A DNA stretch of 64,000 bases from the NCBI GenBank assembly GCA_017853885.1, contig JAFMIR010000015.1, forward strand, positions 20,176 to 84,175, given 5' to 3'. Of this stretch, positions 36,079 to 45,869 are shown piece by piece. This DNA comes from Prosthecobacter sp. Its GTDB lineage: Bacteria > Verrucomicrobiota > Verrucomicrobiia > Verrucomicrobiales > Verrucomicrobiaceae. Position 1 is the first letter of the stretch. Each line of letters begins with the position of its first letter. The notes below the pieces were generated by a model. The model made no database searches. It was not told the DNA's origin and worked only from the letters and a program-made list of their open reading frames with translations. The translations under genes and the position numbers were made by a program.

Positions 36079-37646
36079 TCCCGCGACTACTTTATCTTTG
36101 TTGCCTTGTCGGATTCCCTCTGCTGCTTTCTGCCGCGGAGCGTGCCGCTTTGGTCATCGGGGTGAATCGCTATAGCGCGTTCCCGGCGGACAAACAGCTA
36201 AGCAGCCCGGTCAATGATGCGCAGGATGTGGCGCAAAGACTCGCTGCCATGGGTTTTGTCGTGCGGGCTCCTGTGCTGGATGGTACACGTCAAGCCATCA
36301 TGGATGCGAAGCGTCATTTTATAGATGAGGCTCGTGGAGCACAGGTCGCTGTTTTCTATTTTTCGGGACATGGTTTTCAGGTGGGTGATGAAAACTATCT
36401 TATTCCTTCGGACATGCCCGCGATCAGTAGCTTCACCGTGCTCAGAGAGAATGCTGTCCAGCTTCGTGACAGTGTGATGGCCGGGCTGGAAGAGGCTGGT
36501 GCAGGCACCAAGGTTGTCATTCTCGACTGTTGCCGAGACAATCCCTTTGCCGGCCAGATTGCTGCTGCGCTGGGCACTAAGTCCCTGCGCACCAAAGGTG
36601 GGGGTGGGGAGATCAGCGGTTATGGCCCAGGGTTTTTCCTTGCTTTTGCCTCTAGCCCCGGTGCCACTGCACTGGATGGAAACGGGGCACGCAACAGCCC
36701 CTTTACTGCTGCGTTGATCCGCCACTTGGACGAGGAGCCCGGTGCCAACCTGCGGGATCTTTTCGACGGGGTGAAGTCCACTATCAGCGAAGTTCATGGG
36801 CAGGAGCAGGTTCCCTGGGTCAATGACAGCCTCAACAGGCAACATGTGAAAGTGCTCGCCAAGCTCATCCCCTCCAACAACACACCAGCACCGCCTGCCA
36901 TGAGCGAGACGGAAATCGAAAAACGGGCGCGAGAACTGGCTGCCAAGATGGCGGCTGAGGCATCACAGCCTGCGGCAGACACAGGCGGGCTCTTTACCAA
37001 CAGCTTGGGCATGAAGTTCGTCTCTGTACCCGGCACGCAGGTGAGGATGTGCATTCATGAAACACGAAATGCGGACTATGCGGCGTATGCGGCAGCGCAG
37101 AGTGGAGTGGATGACGCGTGGCGAGATCACGCGGCAGGCAGCAAGGACCAGCATCCCGTGGTGAATGTGAGCCACGAAGATGCTGAGGCGTTCTGCCGCT
37201 GGTTGAGCGCGAAGGAAGGAAAGAACTACCGGCTGCCCACAGATGCGGAATGGAGTGCGGCGGTGGGGCTCGCGTCTGAAACAGGCCGTACACCGCGGGA
37301 GAAGGATGAGAGCGGTCAAGACGCTTTCCCATGGGGCCGACATTGGCCACCTCGGCCATCGGACGGGAACTACCAAATCAGCGGGGTGAACGATGGCCAT
37401 GCCGGCACAGCGCCGGTGATGAGTTTTCCGCCAAACGGGCTAGGCCTCCACGATCTCGGAGGCAATGGCATGGAGTGGTGTCAAGATTGGACGGATGATA
37501 GCCGGGTGTTTCGTGTGCAGCGCGGTGGTTCGTGGCGTGATGATTCCCGTGTCTCTGTGCGTGCCTCTACCCGTAGTTATGGCCGCCCTGTGGAAAGAAT
37601 GGATTTCCAAAGCTTCCGCATTGTCTTTGTTAGCGCAGGAAATTAG
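36075..37646 (+). CDS. Exported caspase-like peptidase (C14) with FGE/SUMF-type domain, copy 1
   Basis: 523 residues. Signal peptide about 1-20. Caspase-like domain about 21-250: ALVIGVNRYS start, catalytic His99 in FYFSGHGFQVG and Cys153 in ILDCCRDNPF. A linker has an alpha-helical ETEIEKRARELAAKMAAEA. The C-terminal domain (about 305-521) has FTNSLGMKFVSVPG, YRLPTDAEWSAAVG, GGNGMEWCQDW and RGGSW signatures of the FGE-sulfatase (C-type lectin) fold. The C-terminal Cys pair needed for FGE oxidation is absent, so it is probably a binding module. ATGA overlap with the anti-sigma gene places it in the operon. Confidence 0.9.
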   Translation: MIPRLLYLCCLVGFPLLLSAAERAALVIGVNRYSAFPADKQLSSPVNDAQDVAQRLAAMGFVVRAPVLDGTRQAIMDAKRHFIDEARGAQVAVFYFSGHGFQVGDENYLIPSDMPAISSFTVLRENAVQLRDSVMAGLEEAGAGTKVVILDCCRDNPFAGQIAAALGTKSLRTKGGGGEISGYGPGFFLAFASSPGATALDGNGARNSPFTAALIRHLDEEPGANLRDLFDGVKSTISEVHGQEQVPWVNDSLNRQHVKVLAKLIPSNNTPAPPAMSETEIEKRARELAAKMAAEASQPAADTGGLFTNSLGMKFVSVPGTQVRMCIHETRNADYAAYAAAQSGVDDAWRDHAAGSKDQHPVVNVSHEDAEAFCRWLSAKEGKNYRLPTDAEWSAAVGLASETGRTPREKDESGQDAFPWGRHWPPRPSDGNYQISGVNDGHAGTAPVMSFPPNGLGLHDLGGNGMEWCQDWTDDSRVFRVQRGGSWRDDSRVSVRASTRSYGRPVERMDFQSFRIVFVSAGN

Positions 37647-37684
37647 TCGGAGTCTGTTTTCTCAAATCCGATTTAGCTTCTCAA

Positions 37685-39373
37685 ATGAAACCCATCCCCC
37701 TTCTTCTCACCCTCTTGCTGCTGGCCTTGACGGCCTTGAATGCCGCGCCGCGGGTGGCGCTGGTGATTGGCAACAACGCCTACCGGGACCTTTCGCCCAG
37801 CATGCAGCTCACCAGCCCGGTCAATGACGCGCAGGACGTGGCGGCGGCGCTGCAGCGGCTGGGCTACACGGTGGTGGGCGGAGCGGCGATCACGGATGCC
37901 ACGCGGGAGCAGCTCACGGCGGCCACGGAGCAGTTTGCCACGGCGGCACGTGGGGCGGAGGCGGCGGTGTTTTACTTCTCGGGGCATGGCATCCAGGTGG
38001 GAGAGGATAACTACCTGCTGCCCAGCGACACGCCAAAGCTGACCGGGCTATCGATGCTGAAGAACCGTGCCGTGCTGCTGCGTGACAGCGTGATGGTGGC
38101 GCTGGAGGAGGCTGGAGCGGCCAGCAAGGTGATCATCCTGGACTGTTGCCGTGACAATCCGTTCTCCGCGCAGCTTGAAACGGCGCTCTCGCAGGTGGGC
38201 AAGAGCGTGAAGACGAAGTCGGTGGGAGAGATCAGCGGGTATGGTCCCGGCTTCTACCTGGCCTTTGCCACCAGTCCTGGCAGCACGGCGGCGGATGGGA
38301 ATGGTGCGCGCAACAGCCCCTTCACGGCGGCGATGCTCAAGGCGCTGCCGGGCGGCGCGGGCAAGGACATTGATTTCTTCTTCCGGGATGTGAAGGCGCT
38401 GTTGCCGGATGACCAGGTGAGCTGGACGAACCACAGCATCAAAGGCAGCTTCGCGCTGGTGCCTGGAGCCGCCGCTCCCTCGGTGCCGATGACGCCTGTG
38501 CCTGTCGCGCCGCCTGCGGCAGTGGTCGATCCGCTGGCGGGAGTGAGCAAGGAGAAGCCGCATCAGAACAGCTTGGGCATGGCCTTTGTGCCAGCGGGCA
38601 CACCGGGAGTGCTGTTCAGCGTGTGGGAGACGCGGGTGAAGGACTTTGAGGCCTTTGTGGAGGACAGCGGTCACGATGCGATCAGCGAGAATGCGTATGG
38701 TCTACCCGCCTTCACGCTGGAGTCAGGCGCAGAGTGGAAGCAGGCGGGTGGTTCGTGGCGTGATCCGCGTTTTCCGGCGAAGCAGAGCGGAGAGCACCCG
38801 GTGGTGTGCGTGAGTTATTTGGACGCGGAGGCGTTTTGCGCATGGTTGACGAAGAAGGAGCGTGCGAGCGGGAAGATCCCTGCCACGGCCAGTTACCGGT
38901 TGCCTACGGATGCGGAGTGGAGTCGTGCCTGCGGCGGGAGCGAGTATCCGTGGGGGGAGACGTATCCGCCAAAGAGCGCGGATGGGAATTACGCGGGCGC
39001 GGAGGCAATGGTGGGAGCCCTGTCCGGAAGGAGCGGCGAACTGTCGAAGGCGGGTTTCCGCGATGGAGCAGCGCGGACATCGGCGGTTGGGATGTTCAAG
39101 GAGAACCGCTTCGGTCTTTATGACATGGGCGGGAACGTGTTTGAGTGGTGCAGTACCTGGTATGAAGCCAGCATGAACGAGGCGGACGTGCTCAAGGAAT
39201 TTCCAGGGCTCAAAAACGACGAGGGCGGTCAAACCTACCGGGTGCTGCGCGGTGCTTCGTGGGACGGCGTTACGGAGTCGGATCTGCGTTCATCGTTTCG
39301 GGGCTTCGGGGACCCGCGCTATCGCGATGTCGGCAGCGGGTTTCGTTGTGTGCTGGTGGTGGCTGGCGGCTAG
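37685..39373 (+). CDS. Exported caspase-like peptidase (C14) with FGE/SUMF-type domain, copy 2
   Basis: 562 residues. Signal peptide about 1-21 (LLLLALTALNA). Caspase-like domain with His101 (FYFSGHGIQVG) and Cys155 (ILDCCRDNPF), closest to copy 1. A Pro/Val/Ala-rich linker (about 255-285) leads into the FGE-type domain from QNSLGMAFVPAG, with YRLPTDAEWSRACGG, DMGGNVFEWC and LRGASW. It again lacks the FGE catalytic Cys pair. It follows copy 1 by 38 bp. Its codons are visibly richer in GCG, GTG and CTG than copy 1, hinting at a different origin or age. Confidence 0.9.
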   Translation: MKPIPLLLTLLLLALTALNAAPRVALVIGNNAYRDLSPSMQLTSPVNDAQDVAAALQRLGYTVVGGAAITDATREQLTAATEQFATAARGAEAAVFYFSGHGIQVGEDNYLLPSDTPKLTGLSMLKNRAVLLRDSVMVALEEAGAASKVIILDCCRDNPFSAQLETALSQVGKSVKTKSVGEISGYGPGFYLAFATSPGSTAADGNGARNSPFTAAMLKALPGGAGKDIDFFFRDVKALLPDDQVSWTNHSIKGSFALVPGAAAPSVPMTPVPVAPPAAVVDPLAGVSKEKPHQNSLGMAFVPAGTPGVLFSVWETRVKDFEAFVEDSGHDAISENAYGLPAFTLESGAEWKQAGGSWRDPRFPAKQSGEHPVVCVSYLDAEAFCAWLTKKERASGKIPATASYRLPTDAEWSRACGGSEYPWGETYPPKSADGNYAGAEAMVGALSGRSGELSKAGFRDGAARTSAVGMFKENRFGLYDMGGNVFEWCSTWYEASMNEADVLKEFPGLKNDEGGQTYRVLRGASWDGVTESDLRSSFRGFGDPRYRDVGSGFRCVLVVAGG

Positions 39374-39678
39374 GCTCTTACCTTCTGCTCTTTTTACCTT
39401 CTGGATTCTGGATCAGGCCGCGTAGCGGCAGGAAAAAATTTTAATGAACTCGATTTTTGAATTTTGCAGGGAACGCCATCTGGAAAGCCAGCGGGCCACC
39501 TGTGGAAGGAGCTGTCCGGCAGGCCAGTGCCGCGCATGACGTGGCTCCAAGGAGGCTGTGGTCCTTCACGTGAAAAAAATTCACGATCCCACAATCAAAC
39601 TCCCGTCTCTGGCGATGGCACCTGTGAATGCGGCAATCACGCCGCATGCAAACCAAACCATCCACACCTACCGAAGCC
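39374..39678. other. Intergenic break inside the caspase cluster
   Basis: About 305 bp with no gene. It contains a short perfect palindrome CGTGAAAAAAATTCACG near 39568-39584, which might be an operator, and an AT-rich stretch near 39430-39460. A second promoter for the downstream half of the cluster could lie here. No terminator was recognised. Confidence 0.4.
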
Positions 39679-39918
39679 ATGAAAACCATCGCCATCCTTG
39701 CCATCGCCCTGATCACCGCCTGTGCCGCTCCGTCCGCCAAGGCCGATTACTACCGCCCCTACATCACCCACACCTGCGTGGTGCACAGCCGCACGGAATG
39801 CCGCTGGGCCACCGACTACTGCGGCCGCCGCTTCAGCTACGAGGTGAGGGTGGTCACCTACCGCAGCTATTACAGCAACGGCCAGAGCACCACGTTCACC
39901 AAAACCTACCGTGCCTGA
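39679..39918 (+). CDS. Small secreted Cys-containing protein
   Basis: 79 residues from the ATG giving MKTIAILAIALITACAAPS. The N-terminus is a signal sequence, possibly a lipobox (ITAC). The mature part is short and Tyr/Arg/Thr rich with three more cysteines (THTCVVH, TECRW, DYCGRR). No family recognised. It starts a sub-block that continues with OmpA-like and lipoprotein genes, all with export signals. Confidence 0.6.
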   Translation: MKTIAILAIALITACAAPSAKADYYRPYITHTCVVHSRTECRWATDYCGRRFSYEVRVVTYRSYYSNGQSTTFTKTYRA

Positions 39919-40027
39919 AAACGACGCGCGTCTGCGGGCAGGCCCGGAAGCTGCTGCACCGAAGGTCGGGGATGGCAGACCGGGCTTGCCAGTCGCGTGC
40001 TTTTTGTTCATTCTCCCTGCTGTGCCC

Positions 40028-40573
40028 ATGAAGTCATCTATCCTCCTGCTCTTTCTCATCGCTGGCAGCCTGCTAGCGGCTGATCCTGCCGTGGTGCCTG
40101 CCGCTGATCTGGCCAAGAAATGGAAGCGCACCAAATCGCTGACCGCGCCGGTGGAAAAGCTGCGCAAGGGGCTGAGCGTGGAGGTGGACGGACGTGCCAC
40201 CGCTGCGCTGGAGGTGAAGGTGGACGCGGACACGGCGTGCAGCTTTCAAAACATCCAGTTCAAGCTGGACAGTGCCGTGCTGGATGGGGCTGCCACCTTT
40301 GCGCAGCTGACAGAGATTGCCACGGCGATGAAGGCGGCCGGGACGGAGCATTTTGTCATCGAGGGCCACACCTGTGATCGCGGGGAGGACGGGCATAACC
40401 TGAGCCTCTCCCAGCAGCGGGCGCTGGCGGTGCGGGAGGCACTGGCCGGTCTCGGCGTGCCCGCGCAGAGGCTGGTGGTGCTGGGCTTCGGCGAGAGCGA
40501 ACCCGCCGTGGCCAACATCGACGAGGCAGCCCGGCAGGTGAACCGCCGGGTGCAGATCTTCAGGAAGCTGTGA
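40028..40573 (+). CDS. OmpA-like periplasmic protein
   Basis: 181 residues from ATG 40028; the frame opens further upstream at 39911, but the signal peptide MKSSILLLFLIAGSLLA fixes the start. After a charged region (about 25-70) comes an OmpA/MotB-type domain: FQNIQFKLDSAVL, FVIEGHTCDRG, NLSLSQQRALAVREALAGLG, LGFGESEPAV and RRVQIF. It should bind peptidoglycan. The final bases overlap the GTG of the next gene (GTGA), so they are translationally coupled. Confidence 0.85.
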   Translation: MKSSILLLFLIAGSLLAADPAVVPAADLAKKWKRTKSLTAPVEKLRKGLSVEVDGRATAALEVKVDADTACSFQNIQFKLDSAVLDGAATFAQLTEIATAMKAAGTEHFVIEGHTCDRGEDGHNLSLSQQRALAVREALAGLGVPAQRLVVLGFGESEPAVANIDEAARQVNRRVQIFRKL

Positions 40574-41037
40574 AACGCCATTCGGCCCTTAAACGACAGA
40601 TGCGAACATTCCTGTGCGCCACTTGGCTTGCTTTCACTGTCTGCCTAATAGCGTCTTGTGTCGGTGGGCATCGGTATCTATTGCCGGGTCATGCACCCAG
40701 TAAGATGGATGGGACACTGCCTCCTTTGGTGATGCAGCAAGGGGAAACCCGGCCGATCATCTGCGAGTGGGGCAAACCGATGAAGTGGGGCTTCAGCCCA
40801 GGACTGGCCTGTGCGGACGAAACCGTGGCACGCGTGGAATACGAAGACGGCCGGTCAACGTCCGGCACGGTCTCTCTCCGCGCCTTGAAGCCAGGCATCA
40901 CGAGTGCTTGGTATGTGAATGGCTTTGCGCCCTCATCGAGTAATCATAAGCTAGAAGCGCATGACATTCGCACCACTTTTGAGGTTCGAGTCCTGCCACC
41001 ACGACGTTGCGCGGAAATGCTTCTTCCGCATCCCTGA
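40570..41037 (+). CDS. Putative lipoprotein of unknown function
   Basis: 155 residues from GTG 40570, with AGGAAG five bases upstream; an ATG at 40600 is the alternative. A lipobox-like LIASC follows a hydrophobic run (ATWLAFTVCLIASC). The mature part is polar with TRPIICEWGKPMKWGF. No family recognised. It ends one base before the start of caspase copy 3, so it is part of the same transcript. Confidence 0.6.
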   Translation: MKRHSALKRQMRTFLCATWLAFTVCLIASCVGGHRYLLPGHAPSKMDGTLPPLVMQQGETRPIICEWGKPMKWGFSPGLACADETVARVEYEDGRSTSGTVSLRALKPGITSAWYVNGFAPSSSNHKLEAHDIRTTFEVRVLPPRRCAEMLLPHP

Positions 41038-41038
41038 T

Positions 41039-42625
41039 ATGAAACATCTTTTCCTAGCTCTGTTCATGGCGGCTGGTGGCATGGCTGCCTTTGGGCAGGA
41101 TACTCCGCCGCGCACGGCGCTGGTGATGGGGGTAGGGGATTATGGTGGGGCGAAGTTCAAAGGCGGCACCATTCCAAACCTGCCCGGCATCACCACGGCC
41201 GACCTTCCCGGCATGGAGACCAAGCTGAAGTCCCTCGGATTCAGCGTGACGGTGGTGACCAATCCCACGCTAAGCGAGGCCAAGACGGCCGTGGATGCCT
41301 TCTCCGCCAGGATTAAGGCAAACCCGGGCGTGTCACTCTTCTACTTCAGCGGCCACGGTGGAGAGTATGAGGGCAAGAACTATCTGATCCCACGCGGAGC
41401 AAACATCGGCAGCAAGGCGGATCTCAGCGACGAGGCGCTGAGCGCGCAGCGGGTGCTCAATGGCATGGAGGAGAGTGGAGCGCAGGTGAACCTGGTGTTT
41501 CTGGACTGCTGCCGGGAGGATTTGGGGAAAGGCGTGGGCGGAGCTGAAATGGCACCGCTCAAGGCGAAGGGCAGTTTCATCGGTTTTGCCACGCGCAGCG
41601 GCGACTTTGCCGATCCGGGTGAGGAAGGCAGTCCCTACACGCGCTTTCTGCTCAAGCATCTGGACAAGCCGGGAGTGAGCGTGGCGGACATGTATTCGAT
41701 GGTGATCGGCGAGGTAAAGGACTTCAGCAAGCGGGTGCTGGGAGAGGAGCGGCGTCCCGGGTTCTACTCGGAACTGGACGCGCCGTTTTACTTGGTGCCA
41801 ACTGTGGGCGCTAAGTCTGTGCCTATGGCCCAACCTTCGCCGACCTCGAGATCGCCGGCATCAGGAACGATCGTGAACAGCATCGGCATGAAGTTTGTTC
41901 CACTGCCAAGCACTGCTGTCCTGATTTGCAGCACCGAAACGCGGGTGCGTGATTATAAACAGTTTATGAACGACACCCAGCACGACATGAGCGCCTCCGC
42001 GCAAACTCTGGCGCAAGATGGCTGGCAACGGCGCGCAGGACAGGACTGGCTGCGGCCAGGTTTCAACCAAACGGATGACCATCCGGTCACTTGTGTGAGC
42101 TGGGAGGACGCACAGGCATTCTGTAAGTGGCTCAGTCGCAAAGAGGGACGCACCTACCGCCTGCCCACTGACCATGAATGGAGCTTGGCGGTGGGTATTG
42201 GCGACCGTGAAGCCTCTTCGGAAGCACCCTCGGCTAAAGACGAGAAAATCATCGCCTACCCTTGGAATGCTGATTTCCCTCCGAGCATCAAGGATGGCAA
42301 CTATCGCGGCACCGAGAGCCGTCTCGGCCACGAGCCGAGCAATTGGACGACACTTGTTGACTTCAATGATGGTTTCCCCCGCACTTCGCCCGTTGGGAGC
42401 TTCAAGCCGGGTGTCCACGGTCTCTACGACCTCGGTGGCAACGTCTGGGAGTGGTGCGCGGATTGGCATGATCCCGCAGAACCCATCTGCCGCGTCTTGC
42501 GAGGCGGCTCCTGGGTCAGTAGTCAAGCTACCAGCTTACTCTCTTCCATGCGCTTGATTGGAGGTGCGCCAGACACACGCCGTAGTGATATTGGCTTCCG
42601 TTGCGCGCTGGAGCCAGCCCCGTGA
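41039..42625 (+). CDS. Exported caspase-like peptidase with FGE/SUMF-type domain, copy 3
   Basis: 528 residues from ATG 41039. Signal peptide about 1-19. The caspase-like domain is diverged from copies 1-2: TALVMGVGDYGG, His106 in FYFSGHGGEYEG and Cys158 in FLDCCREDLG. The FGE-type domain from about residue 275 (NSIGMKFVPLPS) has YRLPTDHEWSLAVG, DLGGNVWEWCADW and LRGGSW, and lacks the FGE Cys pair. Residues 4-219 are almost identical to copy 4 at DNA level, while the lectin-like part differs. Confidence 0.9.
   Translation: MKHLFLALFMAAGGMAAFGQDTPPRTALVMGVGDYGGAKFKGGTIPNLPGITTADLPGMETKLKSLGFSVTVVTNPTLSEAKTAVDAFSARIKANPGVSLFYFSGHGGEYEGKNYLIPRGANIGSKADLSDEALSAQRVLNGMEESGAQVNLVFLDCCREDLGKGVGGAEMAPLKAKGSFIGFATRSGDFADPGEEGSPYTRFLLKHLDKPGVSVADMYSMVIGEVKDFSKRVLGEERRPGFYSELDAPFYLVPTVGAKSVPMAQPSPTSRSPASGTIVNSIGMKFVPLPSTAVLICSTETRVRDYKQFMNDTQHDMSASAQTLAQDGWQRRAGQDWLRPGFNQTDDHPVTCVSWEDAQAFCKWLSRKEGRTYRLPTDHEWSLAVGIGDREASSEAPSAKDEKIIAYPWNADFPPSIKDGNYRGTESRLGHEPSNWTTLVDFNDGFPRTSPVGSFKPGVHGLYDLGGNVWEWCADWHDPAEPICRVLRGGSWVSSQATSLLSSMRLIGGAPDTRRSDIGFRCALEPAP
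41049..41693 (+). repeat. Near-identical 645-bp block, first copy
   Basis: Matches 44198-44842 at a constant offset of 3149 bp; by eye only three base differences (at 41070, 41643 and near 41680). It spans the signal peptide and caspase domain. Similarity fades on the left within about 35 bp and stops on the right at the VADMY codons. Confidence 0.92.
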
Positions 42626-42644
42626 GCTAACCCTCGCCGTTTTT

Positions 42645-44072
42645 ATGAACCTACAATCCGCTCCGTCCATCGCCAAGCTGGCTGCCTGCCTTGGGTTTTT
42701 CTTTTGGAATGCAAGCGCCCTCTCACAGGATCGCACTTACGCCGGTAAAGTTGGCCGACTGGAAGCGATTTTCACCCTTCGCTGGCAGGATGGAGATCTT
42801 GTAACGGGTTCCTACTTCTGCCCGTCGGGGAAAAGCATCAGCTACGAACTGCGGGGCGAAAACAAAATCAATGGCCGCTTAAACTTAGATGAGTTCACCC
42901 ATGGCCAACTCACTGCCAAAATCGTCCTGCAAAAAATCGACAAGATGGGGAAGATCAGTTGGCAGGGCACCATGCACAATGTCGACGGCCGCAAGCTGCC
43001 GGTCTCGTTTACCCGCACAAGCTCGGTTCCGGCTCCAAAAACGTCTGCGGTCTCCACCAGCAGTCGTGAATACCTCGCCATCTGGGATCGCACACGGGTC
43101 ACATGCATGCTGGATTGGAGTCGAGATGGCACGGTGCGCGGAACGATGCGTGATCCTTCCACTGGCGAAGCCATGGAAATCCAAGGTAGCAATCCACAGG
43201 AAGGCCTCCTCCGTCTGAATTGGCAACGCGGAGGTCAGTTCGAAAGTGCGGAACTCAATAAATCTCTGACTTCCAAAGGCATCGTTTGGCAAGGCTGGCT
43301 CTCCAGTGGCAAGCCATTCATCCTCACGCGACTTCGCAGTGGTGGTGCTCCAGCAAATGCATCTGAAACCTATGAGCAAGTTCGCATCACCGTGGCGCCA
43401 CAAACCATGTGGCCTACCCCACTATTCCAAGGCAAAGAGATTAGCAGTAGCGCTTTCAGGGCAGAACTAGGCAAGAGAGATGCGGAACAAACTGAAAGGC
43501 ATCCGCTCAAAGCCGTCATTGAGTCCGTGTCAAAATCCGACGGCACGCTGCAGCTCTCGCTGCGCACCTTGGAGTTTGATAATGATTACGAAAAAAAGCA
43601 CTACATTCCCTCTTTGGAGCAGTTCACATTCAGTGTGCCAACCTTGGCTGAACCTCAATCTTTCCAGCCCGGCGACGAGTGTTTCGCAAGCGTGGACAAG
43701 ACGGGCCAAATTTTGGGGCTTCGCCTTGGTTCTGCCAGCATCACTCACTGGCGCAAGCGAGCCAATGGCTTTATTGAGGTGCTAACAGGTCATGATCGCG
43801 GTTTGGACCGTGGCCCGGCGGTGCCTCGCGAGTATCTCCCCGACCGCCTAGACTTGAGTGAGCATTCAGGAGGACAACCCTTCCCCCGTGACCTTTACTT
43901 CACTCCGAGCTTCGGGTTGATTTTACATATCGAGATGGCTGGTATCGGCGAGATGGAGCTAGAGTCCCTCCCTGCGCCTAAAACGGGTGTCGAAAAACTT
44001 TGGATCTCAGAGCAAAAACAAGGCGGTAGACACGCTATTCCGTCTATTCAACGCGCCTATGATGCTGGCTGA
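42645..44072 (+). CDS. Exported protein with duplicated beta domain, unknown function
   Basis: 475 residues from ATG 42645 (the frame is open to 42558, inside copy 3). Signal peptide MNLQSAPSIAKLAACLGFFFWNASA-type, about 25-28 residues. Residues about 30-125 and 135-225 form two similar units of about 90 residues, each with a WQDG/WSRDG turn, a VTGSY / VRGTM strand and a closing WQG...TR. The C-terminal half is mostly beta, with no known motif. It lies between caspase copies 3 and 4, 19 bp after copy 3. Not recognised; a structural or substrate-like partner is possible. Confidence 0.7.
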   Translation: MNLQSAPSIAKLAACLGFFFWNASALSQDRTYAGKVGRLEAIFTLRWQDGDLVTGSYFCPSGKSISYELRGENKINGRLNLDEFTHGQLTAKIVLQKIDKMGKISWQGTMHNVDGRKLPVSFTRTSSVPAPKTSAVSTSSREYLAIWDRTRVTCMLDWSRDGTVRGTMRDPSTGEAMEIQGSNPQEGLLRLNWQRGGQFESAELNKSLTSKGIVWQGWLSSGKPFILTRLRSGGAPANASETYEQVRITVAPQTMWPTPLFQGKEISSSAFRAELGKRDAEQTERHPLKAVIESVSKSDGTLQLSLRTLEFDNDYEKKHYIPSLEQFTFSVPTLAEPQSFQPGDECFASVDKTGQILGLRLGSASITHWRKRANGFIEVLTGHDRGLDRGPAVPREYLPDRLDLSEHSGGQPFPRDLYFTPSFGLILHIEMAGIGEMELESLPAPKTGVEKLWISEQKQGGRHAIPSIQRAYDAG

Positions 44073-44160
44073 GGCCTCAAAACAGGCTCCTCCTCGTGTA
44101 GCATGCATGGATAAGAAGTGGGTTAGATATCGTAAGGTTTAAAACGCACGATTGATTGAA

Positions 44161-45786
<1,626 letters not shown>

Positions 45787-45869
45787 GTTTTACTTTTTTC
45801 AAGGCGTGAAGCAGTCCGAAAATCTTCTCAATCTAGTTCTGCTTCCATGCGATTAACCTCATGATAATT

